Shown: piece by piece, positions 46,004-54,700 of the stretch
How the letters are laid out: each line of letters starts with the position of its first letter
Numbering within the stretch: the stretch's first letter is position 1
Source of the DNA: an uncultured Desulfobacter sp.
GTDB lineage: Bacteria > Desulfobacterota > Desulfobacteria > Desulfobacterales > Desulfobacteraceae
Length of the DNA: 64,000 nucleotides
NCBI RefSeq assembly: GCF_963666145.1
Contig: NZ_OY762614.1
Location: 3,772,501 to 3,836,500 of the forward strand
Direction: 5' to 3'
Notes under the pieces: model-generated
Told to the model about the DNA's origin: nothing
The model's input: the letters and a program-made list of their open reading frames with translations, nothing else
Databases searched by the model: none
Made by a program: the position numbers and the translations under genes

Positions 46004-46891
46004 GTGAAGACCTTTACCTATCAAGTGCTTATTGTTTTGTCCCGGTGGTTCGGTCCATGGATTTTTACCCTGGTCTCCCGGATTATTGCGGGGGGGTATT
46101 TTTTCATGTTTCCGAGGCGGGCGGCAGTCAGTGCAATGTTTTATGAATCGCTTTTTCCCGGTAAAAGCCGTCTGTTTCACTGGGTGTGCGCCTGGCGTCA
46201 ATACCAGAATTTTACCACGGTCTTCATGGACCGTATCCGGGCCTGCGGGCAGGAAAATATCCGTTTTACCTCCACGGGCTGGCAGAAGTTTGAAGAGACC
46301 CTGGACAAGGGGCAGGGCGCCATCGTCCTTATGTCCCACATGGGCAATTGGGATGTGGCGGCAAATTTGATGGCAAACCGGCGAAAGGATCTTAAACTGC
46401 TGCTTTACATGGGAGCGAAAGCCAAAGAACAGATTGAATCGGTCCAGAAACAGGAACTCAATGCCAAGGGCGTCCGCATTGTCGCCGTCGAACCGTCTGC
46501 CGGCTCTCCCCTTGACGTTGTGGACGGTATCCGTTTTTTGAAATCCGGCGGGGTGGTCTCTTTGACCGGGGATAAATTATGGCACCCGGATCAACGAGCC
46601 GTCAGCGTTCCGTTTTTAGGCAAAACCGCCCGGATTCCGGAGTTTCCCCATGTCTTTGCCCTGGTCTCCCACGCCCCGCTGTTTGTCTTTTTTACCTTTC
46701 GCATGGGCCCAGGAAACTATCGGTTCCTGCTGTCCGAGCCCATGTATATCACGTGCACGTCACGGGAGGACCGCAGCCGGGCCGTTACTGAATCGGCCCG
46801 GAGCTATGCAGGCATGCTGGAGCAGACCCTGCGCGAACATCCCTATGAATGGTACCATTTTGATCCCTTTCTTGTGGATCATCCCGGATAA
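46004..46891 (+). CDS. LpxL/HtrB-like lysophospholipid acyltransferase
   Basis: 295 residues, GTG start. N-terminal membrane-anchor region, then the acyltransferase motif SHMGNWDVA (HX4D) and downstream GGVVSLTGDKLW. This family transfers acyl chains to lipid A or, in aryl polyene clusters, is suggested to join the polyene to a membrane lipid. Codirectional with the glycosyltransferase and converging on fdhE. Confidence 0.86.
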   Translation: MKTFTYQVLIVLSRWFGPWIFTLVSRIIAGGYFFMFPRRAAVSAMFYESLFPGKSRLFHWVCAWRQYQNFTTVFMDRIRACGQENIRFTSTGWQKFEETLDKGQGAIVLMSHMGNWDVAANLMANRRKDLKLLLYMGAKAKEQIESVQKQELNAKGVRIVAVEPSAGSPLDVVDGIRFLKSGGVVSLTGDKLWHPDQRAVSVPFLGKTARIPEFPHVFALVSHAPLFVFFTFRMGPGNYRFLLSEPMYITCTSREDRSRAVTESARSYAGMLEQTLREHPYEWYHFDPFLVDHPG

Positions 46892-46915
46892 TATCTAAGG
46901 AAGTCTGAAAAAAAT

Positions 46916-47842
46916 TTAAAACCTGTAGTCGAGTAAATTCCAGATCAATTCGGATTGCGGCGAATATCCTTTTTCCCGGGCCTGGATATCCAGTTCGGTC
47001 ATGCCCAGGGCCGCAACATCCATGTTCACCGGATCATTTTTTCCGCGCAAGTCTATGGTTAGAATATAGGTGTTGCACAGCTTGCAGATCGTTACGCGTT
47101 CTGCGTCCTTGGCAGGACTGTCCGGGTCGAAAACATGCTCAAAAAGACCCTGGTTGTTATTCTCGCATCGGGGGCAGGTGTGCCCTCTGAAACGCCATTC
47201 ATGGGCGCACACAGCACACTGCAGCCGGCACTCTTCTTGTTCGCCGGTAATTGCTGCAACCGTCGGAAATGATCCGCACATGGGGCAGTGTCCGTGGGGC
47301 CACGGATGGTCATCCATTAAGGCAGAGAAGGCCCGGGCCTGAATCTGTTTGAACGGTTCGGCAACCTGGCCCATGGTAAACCTGAATATGTCAGGCGCTG
47401 TGCCTGAACGGGCCGCAAATGCGTCCAGGTTTCGGGTGAAGTTCTGCACATACGCCCAGACGCAATCTTCGGCATCAAGGCTGTCGTCTTCAATGTTGCG
47501 CAGAATTGTTTGAATATCCGACTGGATGCCTGGAAACGCCTCTGCCATGGGCGGCAGAATCGTGAGGGCGGCTTGTTTAAATTCCTTGTGAAAGTCCATA
47601 AGCCCTGTGATGGCAAACAAATGAACTCCTCTGGAAAACCGGGACCATTCAGATTCGGGCAGGTCCGGTTTGTTCACCATGTTTTCAGACAGCCCGGCCG
47701 TTACTTCGGCTTTTGCCGTCAGCACCGGACCAAATGCTGAAATCAGTGACGATAACACAGGGTTTTGTACGGCCAAGGCGTCAAGGGCCGTTTGAATGCC
47801 TTTGGGCGTTTTTTCATGACAGATACGTTCATTCTGATTCAT
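46916..47842 (-). CDS. fdhE: Formate dehydrogenase accessory protein FdhE
   Basis: 308 residues, ATG with GGAGG upstream. Rubredoxin-like zinc or iron motifs: CPMCGSFP, CRLQCAVCAHEWRF and CPRCENN, the spacing seen in FdhE. The N-terminal half is helical. FdhE is required for maturation or activation of respiratory formate dehydrogenases. The Fe-S and membrane subunits at the left end of the window may belong to the enzyme it serves, though they are 46 kb away. A repeat element lies directly upstream and ends beside its ribosome binding site. Confidence 0.85.
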   Translation of the reverse strand: MNQNERICHEKTPKGIQTALDALAVQNPVLSSLISAFGPVLTAKAEVTAGLSENMVNKPDLPESEWSRFSRGVHLFAITGLMDFHKEFKQAALTILPPMAEAFPGIQSDIQTILRNIEDDSLDAEDCVWAYVQNFTRNLDAFAARSGTAPDIFRFTMGQVAEPFKQIQARAFSALMDDHPWPHGHCPMCGSFPTVAAITGEQEECRLQCAVCAHEWRFRGHTCPRCENNNQGLFEHVFDPDSPAKDAERVTICKLCNTYILTIDLRGKNDPVNMDVAALGMTELDIQAREKGYSPQSELIWNLLDYRF

Positions 47843-47856
47843 CGTGATTGACCTCC

Positions 47857-47918
47857 TTCAAACTTTGTTGTGGGCTATGCCTGGCAGTTGCTATGCCAGG
47901 CCGGCCCATGGCCGTTAT
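47857..47918. repeat. Hairpin repeat element, copy B (before fdhE)
   Basis: Flanks TTCAAACTTTGTTGTGGGCT and GGCCCATGGCCGTTAT match the element at 8256-8315; the inner part folds as CCTGGCA/TGCCAGG around GTTGCTA. It is 15 bases upstream of the fdhE start, next to its Shine-Dalgarno on the minus strand. Confidence 0.6.
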
Positions 47919-48249
47919 TGGGGCGGACTTCAAATAAGGCATTCTATTTCATGCATAGATGCCAGCCTGTATGTTGAATCCTCGTGACTGGTTAAGATTA
48001 CTAACACATTGTTTCTTTTTTTCTCAATGAATTAAATTTGTGATAGGGCAACGCTTTGTTTTTTTAACGGAAAAAATTTGCAAGCCTTTTTAGATAATGG
48101 TAAGTCATTCATTACTGATTCTTTTTTTACGATCAAGCAGATCCGGTGATTTTTAACTTTTGGGATCGTATCCCGTTGGCTGGGAAAATACGAAAAATAG
48201 ACACCACAGATCAGCATTCTATGTGGCCTTTAAAGAAAATTCAGGAGGG
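47919..48249. other. Intergenic region between fdhE and the next gene
   Basis: About 330 bases, AT-rich in the middle. It must contain the promoters of fdhE (minus) and of the small gene at 48253 (plus). I see no reading frame or RNA structure I can name. Confidence 0.4.
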
Positions 48250-48252
48250 ATG

Positions 48253-48606
48253 ATGACTCAAGACGATTCGAATAAACTCTATATTGATGCCGACAATAAC
48301 ATGAGCGGTGCAGGCGAGCCTCCAAAACTGAAAAATGATTCCGCTTTTTTACAGATTCCGGCGGAGTTGGAAAAAGAGGTGAATGCCTATGTGAATAAAT
48401 TAGCCAAGGAACGCAATATCCAACGCAAAAGTGATGCCGAGGCAACCGCTCTATTTCAATCCCAGGGATGCTTTTTCGTTATCGCCCTGGAACGGGTTGA
48501 GGCGCTGATGAACGCCATTAATAAATGCCTTTCCTTGAATGAGGGCGATATGGATGAAATAAGAAAGAATTTAAACAAAGCCATGGATATTATTAACGGC
48601 ATATGA
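48253..48606 (+). CDS. Conserved-looking hypothetical protein, 117 residues
   Basis: Two adjacent ATG codons follow AGGAGGG; the second gives the better spacing and is used. The product is soluble, acidic at the N-terminus and mainly helical at the C-terminus (LERVEALMNAINKCLSLNEGDMDEIRKNLNKAMDII). No family recognised. It precedes the acyl carrier protein gene by about 190 bases and may or may not share its transcript. Confidence 0.6.
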   Translation: MTQDDSNKLYIDADNNMSGAGEPPKLKNDSAFLQIPAELEKEVNAYVNKLAKERNIQRKSDAEATALFQSQGCFFVIALERVEALMNAINKCLSLNEGDMDEIRKNLNKAMDIINGI

Positions 48607-48793
48607 TTTTTGAATCATGATACTGCCGTTAACAAGCACCATGGATACTGTTTTCATTCACAACGAATTATGGTAATGACTATCTGCTTTGGGAAGACAG
48701 GCTTGGGTGCCGACAAATGCTGGGGCGCAGACAAAGGCTGGAATTGAGCCGGCGCGTTGGAAGAATTATCAAAGAGAGTAAAGGATTCCGTGA

Positions 48794-49048
48794 ATGGAGC
48801 GAGAAGAAATAGAGACCACCATTATTGATTTCATTGAAGCCAATTTTGAAATGTCCGATGTCGGCGTTGACGATGACCTGAATGCCGTTCACGGCTTTGA
48901 CAGCATTGATGCCATCGAGCTGCTCCGGGAGATTGAGACATTGATGGACGGCAAACTGACCCGGGATGAGGAAGAGGCTGCCATGGGCATCCGTACGGTC
49001 CGGCAGATTGTTGATTTCATTGAAACGGCCATGGCGGACAGGGCTTAA
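48794..49048 (+). CDS. Acyl carrier protein
   Basis: 84 residues, four-helix ACP pattern with the phosphopantetheine attachment site Ser37 in GFDSIDAIELL. It is followed by a FabF-like ketosynthase 46 bases on. It is the only carrier protein I can see in the window, so it probably serves the ketosynthases of the polyene pathway. Typical aryl polyene clusters have two. Confidence 0.9.
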   Translation: MEREEIETTIIDFIEANFEMSDVGVDDDLNAVHGFDSIDAIELLREIETLMDGKLTRDEEEAAMGIRTVRQIVDFIETAMADRA

Positions 49049-49094
49049 ACGTGCCCTTGGCCTGTTGATCGGTTAAAACGGTGATTTGATAGAT

Positions 49095-50345
49095 ATGGAA
49101 AGACGGGTTGTCATAACCGGATGTTCAGCCATAACCCCCATTGGCTGCAGCAAGGCGGATATCCTTGAAAATCTTGAAAAGGGCATATCCGGTGTGGGTC
49201 GGATCAGGGATAATGAACTTTTGGTTGAACAGCTCAATACCAGCGTGTTCGGCACGGTGGATGAGGATTTGGCCTACGACTTTCCAAGAAAATTTCGTAA
49301 AACCATGGGGCCGGTTTCGTTTTCGGCCTGTAGGGTTGTGGAGGATGTCATCCGGCAGTCCGGGCTTGATAAAACATCGCTCTCGTCGGGCAGAGTCGGG
49401 GTTGCCTTTGGGTCTTCCCACGGCTCCACCGCTGTGCTTAAAAAAGTGTACCAGGCCTGTTTTAGTGCCCAATCCACAGACATGTTTTCCCTTTCAGCGG
49501 CAGATTATCTCAAATCAATGGTTCATACCACCGCCGTGAACATTACCCGGATGTTCGGCATCACCGGCCGGGTCATCAGTTCCCCGTCCGCGTGTACCAC
49601 CAGCAGCCAGTCCATCGGGTTTGGGTATGAGATGATTAAATTCGGGGTGCAGGACGCCATGATCTGCGGCGGTTCCGAAGAGTACGATACCACCACCGTG
49701 GCGGTTTTTGACAATCTTTTGGCCTGTTCCACCCATTACAATGACACCCCGCATAAAACCCCCCGGCCCTTTGATGCCGACCGGGACGGACTGGTGGTGG
49801 GCGAGGGGGCCGGTGCGGTCATGCTCGAAGAACTTGAATCCGCCCGAAAGCGGGGCGCAACCATCCTTGGGGAAGTAATCGGGTTTGCCACCAATAATAA
49901 CGGCGGCAACCTCATTATGCCGGATCTTGCCGGCGTCACCCAGGTGCTTAAAATGGGCCTTGAAAATGCAAAAGTTTCAGCGGACCAGATCGATTTCATC
50001 AGTGCCCATGCCACGGCCACCCGTATCGGGGACGTGATTGAAGCCCGGTCCATTCGCAATGTCTATCACAACAATCCATGGGTCACCGGCTTAAAAAGCT
50101 ACATGGGACACACCATTGCCGCCTGCGGTGTCATCGAAACCATTCTGACCCTCTATATGATGGAAAAAGGGTTTATTGTTCCCACCCTCAACCTGGATCA
50201 GGTGGATGACCGTTGTGCCATGGTCCGGCATACTCCGCACCTGATGGAGGCCGAGATCCGGTGTGCCGCTGTTCAGAATTTTGCCTTTGGCGGCATCAAC
50301 ACCAGTCTGATCCTTAAGCAGTTTTCACCTCACCCAGCCAAATAA
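49095..50345 (+). CDS. FabF-like ketosynthase 4
   Basis: 416 residues from MERRVV; a TTG three codons upstream is possible. Active site Cys in SSPSACTTSSQS, His in SAHATATRIGD and His in LKSYMGHTIAACG. It is a close paralogue of ketosynthase 1 at 32187 (for example the shared blocks HTTAVNIT-MFGI, SQSIGFGYE, TVAVFDNL, LKSYMGHTIAACG). It forms a unit with the ACP gene. The two copies may act on different chains, such as aryl polyene and alkyl precursors for resorcinol, or be redundant. Confidence 0.88.
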   Translation: MERRVVITGCSAITPIGCSKADILENLEKGISGVGRIRDNELLVEQLNTSVFGTVDEDLAYDFPRKFRKTMGPVSFSACRVVEDVIRQSGLDKTSLSSGRVGVAFGSSHGSTAVLKKVYQACFSAQSTDMFSLSAADYLKSMVHTTAVNITRMFGITGRVISSPSACTTSSQSIGFGYEMIKFGVQDAMICGGSEEYDTTTVAVFDNLLACSTHYNDTPHKTPRPFDADRDGLVVGEGAGAVMLEELESARKRGATILGEVIGFATNNNGGNLIMPDLAGVTQVLKMGLENAKVSADQIDFISAHATATRIGDVIEARSIRNVYHNNPWVTGLKSYMGHTIAACGVIETILTLYMMEKGFIVPTLNLDQVDDRCAMVRHTPHLMEAEIRCAAVQNFAFGGINTSLILKQFSPHPAK

Positions 50346-50350
50346 GAAAC

Positions 50351-51235
50351 CTAGGAAAGGCATCCCCCAATGTCCGAACAGCTGCTGAATGCTTTGCAGA
50401 TATGCTCGGACAGTGAATCCACAATGCAGTTATTGGATTCCGGATTACGGCGCAGCAACAGAGAGGCATTGGGCAGGGCCGGAAAGCCCTGTTCGGGACC
50501 TAACTGGCGTATCCCCGGCCAAACGATGCTCTGACTGATGGCGGAAACGGCAAGGCCTGCGGTAACCGCGGCCTGCAGGCCCATAATGCTCGGGCTGGTA
50601 TAGGCGATCCTGTGCTCAACGCCGGCCCTTTCCAGGGCGGAAAGAATCCAGCTGCGGCAATAACAGGTCCCGGAAAAAAGGGCCAGGGGCAAAGGTCTTA
50701 TTTCCTGCTGGCAATGCCGTTCCGAGGTCACCCAGACGATTGGATCCTGCCTGAGCAGAATTGCGTTTTCCACGTCGGGTGAGGGGGCGGTGACTATGGC
50801 CAGATCCAGCTCTTTTTTTTGTATCCGTTCCAGCAGCATGTTGCTGGGTTCGCAGGTGACCTTTACCTGGACCCTGGGATGGGTGCGGGAAAAATTAGCC
50901 AAAATTTCGGGCAGGAACCGGGCCGCATAATCGTCCGGCAGTCCAATACTGACCCACCCCTTGAGTTCCGGCCGCTTCAATATCGACAATGCCTCTTCGT
51001 TCAGTTTCAAGATTCGTCGTGCAAAGTGAAGAAGGGTGACGCCGTCATCGGTCAACTGCAGGTTGCGGCTGTCTCTTTGAATCAAAGATTTTTCAAGCAG
51101 TTCCTCAAGCCGTTTGATTTGCATGCTTACGGCCGATTGGGTCCTGGATATCTGCTCTGCTGCCAGGCTGAAACTTCCCGTGTCGGCAATGGCGATAAAC
51201 GTTCTTAACAGTTCTATGGGAATCGAGTCCGACAT
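50351..51235 (-). CDS. LysR-family transcriptional regulator
   Basis: 294 residues. N-terminal winged HTH typical of LysR (LLRTFIAIADTGSFSLAAEQISRTQSAVSMQIKRLEELLEKSLI), then a periplasmic-binding-like effector domain. It is divergent from a DUF1127 gene about 120 bases away, a common arrangement in proteobacteria in which the regulator controls that gene. It converges on ketosynthase 4 with only 5 bases between stops. Confidence 0.92.
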   Translation of the reverse strand: MSDSIPIELLRTFIAIADTGSFSLAAEQISRTQSAVSMQIKRLEELLEKSLIQRDSRNLQLTDDGVTLLHFARRILKLNEEALSILKRPELKGWVSIGLPDDYAARFLPEILANFSRTHPRVQVKVTCEPSNMLLERIQKKELDLAIVTAPSPDVENAILLRQDPIVWVTSERHCQQEIRPLPLALFSGTCYCRSWILSALERAGVEHRIAYTSPSIMGLQAAVTAGLAVSAISQSIVWPGIRQLGPEQGFPALPNASLLLRRNPESNNCIVDSLSEHICKAFSSCSDIGGCLS

Positions 51236-51352
51236 GCCACTCCTTTTTATAAAATATTTTGATGTCTGATATTAAAACAATTCATTTGATTGATCAATGA
51301 ATGTTTTTTATACAAAGCAGTGTATACATCAAAATTTTTCAAAGGAGGCACT

Positions 51353-51625
51353 ATGAATGTCGGTTGCGAAGAACGTGCGGTGGCGTGCTGCGAAAGGCAG
51401 CGTTTCTATTCCCGGATCAAAAAAAATATAAAGCAGGCATGGCATGGGTACCGGCGTTGGACGATGTTGAATAAACAGTGCCGTCAGCTATTGGAGATGG
51501 AGAATTATCTGCTCAGGGATATCGGTATAAGCAGGGCAGATGCCGTCCGGTTTTCCCGGCAGCGGGACAGTCTTTGGACCTGTATTGCTAAAAGCATGAA
51601 GAGCGATCTCACTCATTCAGACTAA
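51353..51625 (+). CDS. DUF1127-family small basic protein
   Basis: 90 residues from the ATG preceded by AAGGAGG. The DUF1127 core is RQLLEMENYLLRDIGISRADA, preceded by a basic helix. Such proteins are small, stress-related, possibly RNA- or membrane-interacting factors. Its 3' end overlaps that of the convergent RlpA gene by 17 bases. Confidence 0.8.
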   Translation: MNVGCEERAVACCERQRFYSRIKKNIKQAWHGYRRWTMLNKQCRQLLEMENYLLRDIGISRADAVRFSRQRDSLWTCIAKSMKSDLTHSD

Positions 51626-52151
51626 AATCGTCTTGATCGATAATTTGAAGCTCCACATCCAGGGTGCCGTGCCTTGTATTGCTGATGCGGCGGAAGGCAG
51701 ACCTGCTTAGATCAATGATACGGCCCTCTACAAAGGGGCCTCTGTCATTGATGGTGACGATGACGCTTTTTTTGTTGCGTTTGTTGGTGACTTTTACCTT
51801 TGTGCCAAAGGGCAGCCGTCTATGGGCCGCAGTTTGTGCATGCTGGTCAAATAATTCTCCGCTGGCGGTTCTCCTGGACTGGAATTTGTCTGCGTAAAAA
51901 GAGGCCTTGCCGGTTTCATAAATAGTCGGCTCCAGGACAGTCGCCGCGGCGGCCTTTTGATGGCTCTTCAGACGTGTTTTTGACATTGAAACATCAGATT
52001 CTTTATCGGGTATTTTCTTTGTCTTTGGCCGGCTTTTTTCAAAATCAGAAGTGGTCCGGGCGGGTTTGGGGGCGTTCACATTGCTGCAGCCAAAAGAAAG
52101 GAACAGCAACGATACGATCAACAATAGTCGAAAACAGGGTGTAAGGCACAT
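51609..52151 (-). CDS. rlpA: RlpA-like septal ring lipoprotein
   Basis: 180 residues. Lipoprotein signal with lipobox LSFGC (Cys about 22), a Lys/Ser-rich linker, then the double-psi beta-barrel: GKASFYADKFQSRRTASGELFD, AAHRRLPFGTKVKVTN, VTINDRGPFVEGRIIDLSRSAF. The Asp and His of the lytic transglycosylase site are kept. Acts on naked peptidoglycan glycan strands in the periplasm. There is no SPOR domain. Confidence 0.9.
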   Translation of the reverse strand: MCLTPCFRLLLIVSLLFLSFGCSNVNAPKPARTTSDFEKSRPKTKKIPDKESDVSMSKTRLKSHQKAAAATVLEPTIYETGKASFYADKFQSRRTASGELFDQHAQTAAHRRLPFGTKVKVTNKRNKKSVIVTINDRGPFVEGRIIDLSRSAFRRISNTRHGTLDVELQIIDQDDFSLNE

Positions 52152-52178
52152 AATTCTTCTATTTGCATCAATTACGTT

Positions 52179-53222
52179 TTATGTCTGTTTGACCCCGAAG
52201 GCAGGGTTATTTTTTTTCAGGACTTTGGCCTCATACATACGTTCGTCTGCGATTTTAATCATGTCACGGGGGGTATTGATACCGGCATCCAGAATATTGG
52301 CAATACCGTGGCTGATCCGGATGAAATACTCTTTTTTGCCGCAGTTCACCGGAAATGTCGCCAAATCTTGTTTGACCCGGTGGATATACCGCTCCGCCTG
52401 GGAGATATTGCTTGACGGCAGGATGACGATGAATTCATCTCCGGCGAACCGTGCCACGATATCAGACCCCCGCTTTTGGGCGGCCAGCACCCCGGCCAGC
52501 GCGCACAGGACCTGGTCGCCGACATCGTGGCCTGCCGTGTCGTTGATGACTTTGAATTTGTCCAGATCCAGAAAGATGAGGGACAGATCCATGCCATAGC
52601 GCTTTGCCCGCGAAAATTCCCGATCCAGAACCCGGTTCATCACCCCCCGGTTCAGCAAACCGGTCAGGGGGTCGTGAAACGCCAGGAATTTGAGCTGCTC
52701 ATGGGCCGTGACATTGGACAGGCACAAGGAGACCTTGAGGGCCAGCTGTTCCAAAAGGCAAGTGTCGATACCCGGCTCAAAACGCTTGGGGTCCGGATCA
52801 GCCTGGTTGATACTGCCCACAATCTCACCGTCCAGGGAGATGGGGGCAATGGCAATGGAACCGATATCCTGGTCCAGGGTCTGTGGAATAATCTCTTTAT
52901 AGGCGGCCAGGCCGGTGTTGGCAAGCAGGGGTTTGGGTGTTGTCACGATGGATGAAAAAACGTGCTCGGACACATTGACCATATACGGGGCAAGTTTCCT
53001 CGCATCTTGGTTGGCTTCCAGCTGCCGGGCCAGCGGTCCTTCTGCAATAATGGCCACCCAGATATGGGGGATACAAAATTTATCCGATATCTCGGTAAGA
53101 AGCCGCTCAAAGAAATTATGGAAATCAAGGGTCGAAAGGATACTGACCTCAATTTCGTGGAACTTTTTAGCTATTTCTTCATTCTTTTCTAATCTGTCCA
53201 ACAGGGCTTTGGGTATTTCCAT
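52179..53222 (-). CDS. GAF-GGDEF diguanylate cyclase
   Basis: 347 residues. Residues about 25-165 form a GAF-like domain (ILSTLDFHNFFERLLTEISDKFCIPHIWVAI). The GGDEF domain is clear from FHDPLTGLLNRGVMNRVL on (LIFLDLDKFKVINDTAGHDVGDQ), but the active loop reads RFAGDEFIVIL, so the first Gly is Ala. AGDEF variants are often active. Cytosolic; ends 24 bases upstream of nothing obvious and is itself downstream of mltF by 24 bases. Confidence 0.88.
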   Translation of the reverse strand: MEIPKALLDRLEKNEEIAKKFHEIEVSILSTLDFHNFFERLLTEISDKFCIPHIWVAIIAEGPLARQLEANQDARKLAPYMVNVSEHVFSSIVTTPKPLLANTGLAAYKEIIPQTLDQDIGSIAIAPISLDGEIVGSINQADPDPKRFEPGIDTCLLEQLALKVSLCLSNVTAHEQLKFLAFHDPLTGLLNRGVMNRVLDREFSRAKRYGMDLSLIFLDLDKFKVINDTAGHDVGDQVLCALAGVLAAQKRGSDIVARFAGDEFIVILPSSNISQAERYIHRVKQDLATFPVNCGKKEYFIRISHGIANILDAGINTPRDMIKIADERMYEAKVLKKNNPAFGVKQT

Positions 53223-53246
53223 TTTTCTGTCCTGTCTCCTTTACGC

Positions 53247-54620
53247 CTATTTTTCTTTTTGCCTGAGGATGTCGTAATATGTGAAAATCCGTTCTACATA
53301 ATGAACAGGTTCCTGCCCCCGGGCATAGCCGTGCCGGGTTTGCGTATAGTATTCCTGTTTGCTTAACAGCGGCAGGGTCTTTTTCAGGGATGTCCATTTA
53401 TTGATATCCATGCCCTGCTGCCCAGCCAGTTGCTGGGCATCTCTGACATGGCCGTACCCCACGTTATACGCAGCAAGGGCAAATTGTTTTTTTTGCTGCG
53501 GGTCTGAAATATCATCAAACCGCTTGAACATCAGGTTTAAAAATTTGACGCCGGCTTTCACACTCTGTTTTGGATTCAGGCGGTTTTCGACTCCCATCTG
53601 TTTGGCCGTGGCCTGTGTTACCTGCATCAGGCCCCGGACACCGGTTCCGCTTTGGGCGCGGGCATTGAAATGGGACTCCTGGTAGACCACGGCTGCAATG
53701 AGCCGCCAGTCAAATCCGTATTTTTTAGACTCTGTTTTAATGATGGGTTTATATTGGGGCAGCCGTGTTTTGATCCGTTCATGGAATTTCTTTAAATCAA
53801 AATAGTCAAAAATTTCCACGTTGCCGTAATATTTTTCATATAATTTGCCAAGCAGGCCTGTTTCTTCAGCCATTTCAAAAAAATCATTGATCCGGTCCCG
53901 AAGCACCTTATTATTCTTTTTCACAGCCCATGCCAGGTACTCTTTTTCCTGAATGGCCAGTCCGATTTTAATGTCCGGGTAGTACCTGCGGTTCAACAGC
54001 GCAATGTTAGAATCCGCGATGGTGTATTTGATTTGCTGTTTAGCCACCATTTTGATGAGTTCTTCGGTGGCCACATCGTCACGCAGCTGAATGTGAACAT
54101 CAATGCCCGAGGCTTTGATCTCCTCCAGACGTTCCTGGTAGGAGGTGCCTTTTCGGACATGAACGGTTCTGCCTGCCAGCTGACCAATATTTTTTATGTT
54201 AAATTTCAGTTTGTGGTGAATGAATTTTTGTTGAACAGACATGTATGGGTCTGAAAATAACACAATTCTGTCCCGTGATTCTGTTATGGTGATACCGGCC
54301 GCAATGAAATCGCCCTGTCCTGAATCAAGCTGCTCAAACATGGCGTCCCAATCCGGCACGATCACTTCAAGGGTCACCCCTAAATGATCTGCAAAGGCCT
54401 TTGCAAGATCATACTCAAATCCCATGGGGGCGTCTCGGTAGATGTAATAGGATGTGGCCATATTGGCCGTGATCATACGGATCGTACCGCGTTTTTGAAT
54501 CTCTTTGAGGGGGGCGTTGAACTTGATTTCCATTTGATGGACTGCCAGAAATATGGCGATGCCAGCCAAAATTGTCACCACGAAAATAGCCGGATATAAC
54601 CTGTTTTTGTCCTGGAAAAT
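53247..54620 (-). CDS. mltF: MltF-like membrane-bound lytic transglycosylase
   Basis: About 457 residues. A membrane anchor (AIFVVTILAGIAIFLAVH) is followed by a solute-binding-protein type regulatory domain (residues about 50-280, IRMITANMATSYYIYRDAPMGFEYDLAKAFADHLG) and a C-terminal SLT domain: YQESHFNARAQSGTGVRGLMQVT with the catalytic Glu. The nearest standard start is a GTG at 54581, but it has no ribosome binding site and would cut off the basic residues before the anchor. A perfect AGGAGG at 54626-54631 stands 5 bases before an in-frame ATT at 54620, which I use. It cleaves peptidoglycan in the periplasm. Confidence 0.85.
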   Translation of the reverse strand: MFQDKNRLYPAIFVVTILAGIAIFLAVHQMEIKFNAPLKEIQKRGTIRMITANMATSYYIYRDAPMGFEYDLAKAFADHLGVTLEVIVPDWDAMFEQLDSGQGDFIAAGITITESRDRIVLFSDPYMSVQQKFIHHKLKFNIKNIGQLAGRTVHVRKGTSYQERLEEIKASGIDVHIQLRDDVATEELIKMVAKQQIKYTIADSNIALLNRRYYPDIKIGLAIQEKEYLAWAVKKNNKVLRDRINDFFEMAEETGLLGKLYEKYYGNVEIFDYFDLKKFHERIKTRLPQYKPIIKTESKKYGFDWRLIAAVVYQESHFNARAQSGTGVRGLMQVTQATAKQMGVENRLNPKQSVKAGVKFLNLMFKRFDDISDPQQKKQFALAAYNVGYGHVRDAQQLAGQQGMDINKWTSLKKTLPLLSKQEYYTQTRHGYARGQEPVHYVERIFTYYDILRQKEK

Positions 54621-54700
54621 AATCGCCTCCTGTTAAACGCTGTTTTGATTCAAATTCCGGTTAACTATGCGGTCTTTTTCCCGTCCAATCGCCCAATAAA

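Noticed and set aside
45262..46891. Lipid A or O-antigen biosynthesis locus
   Set aside because: Only one glycosyltransferase and one LpxL-like acyltransferase are present, and both are standard accessories of polyene clusters; context favours the latter, though it is not proven.
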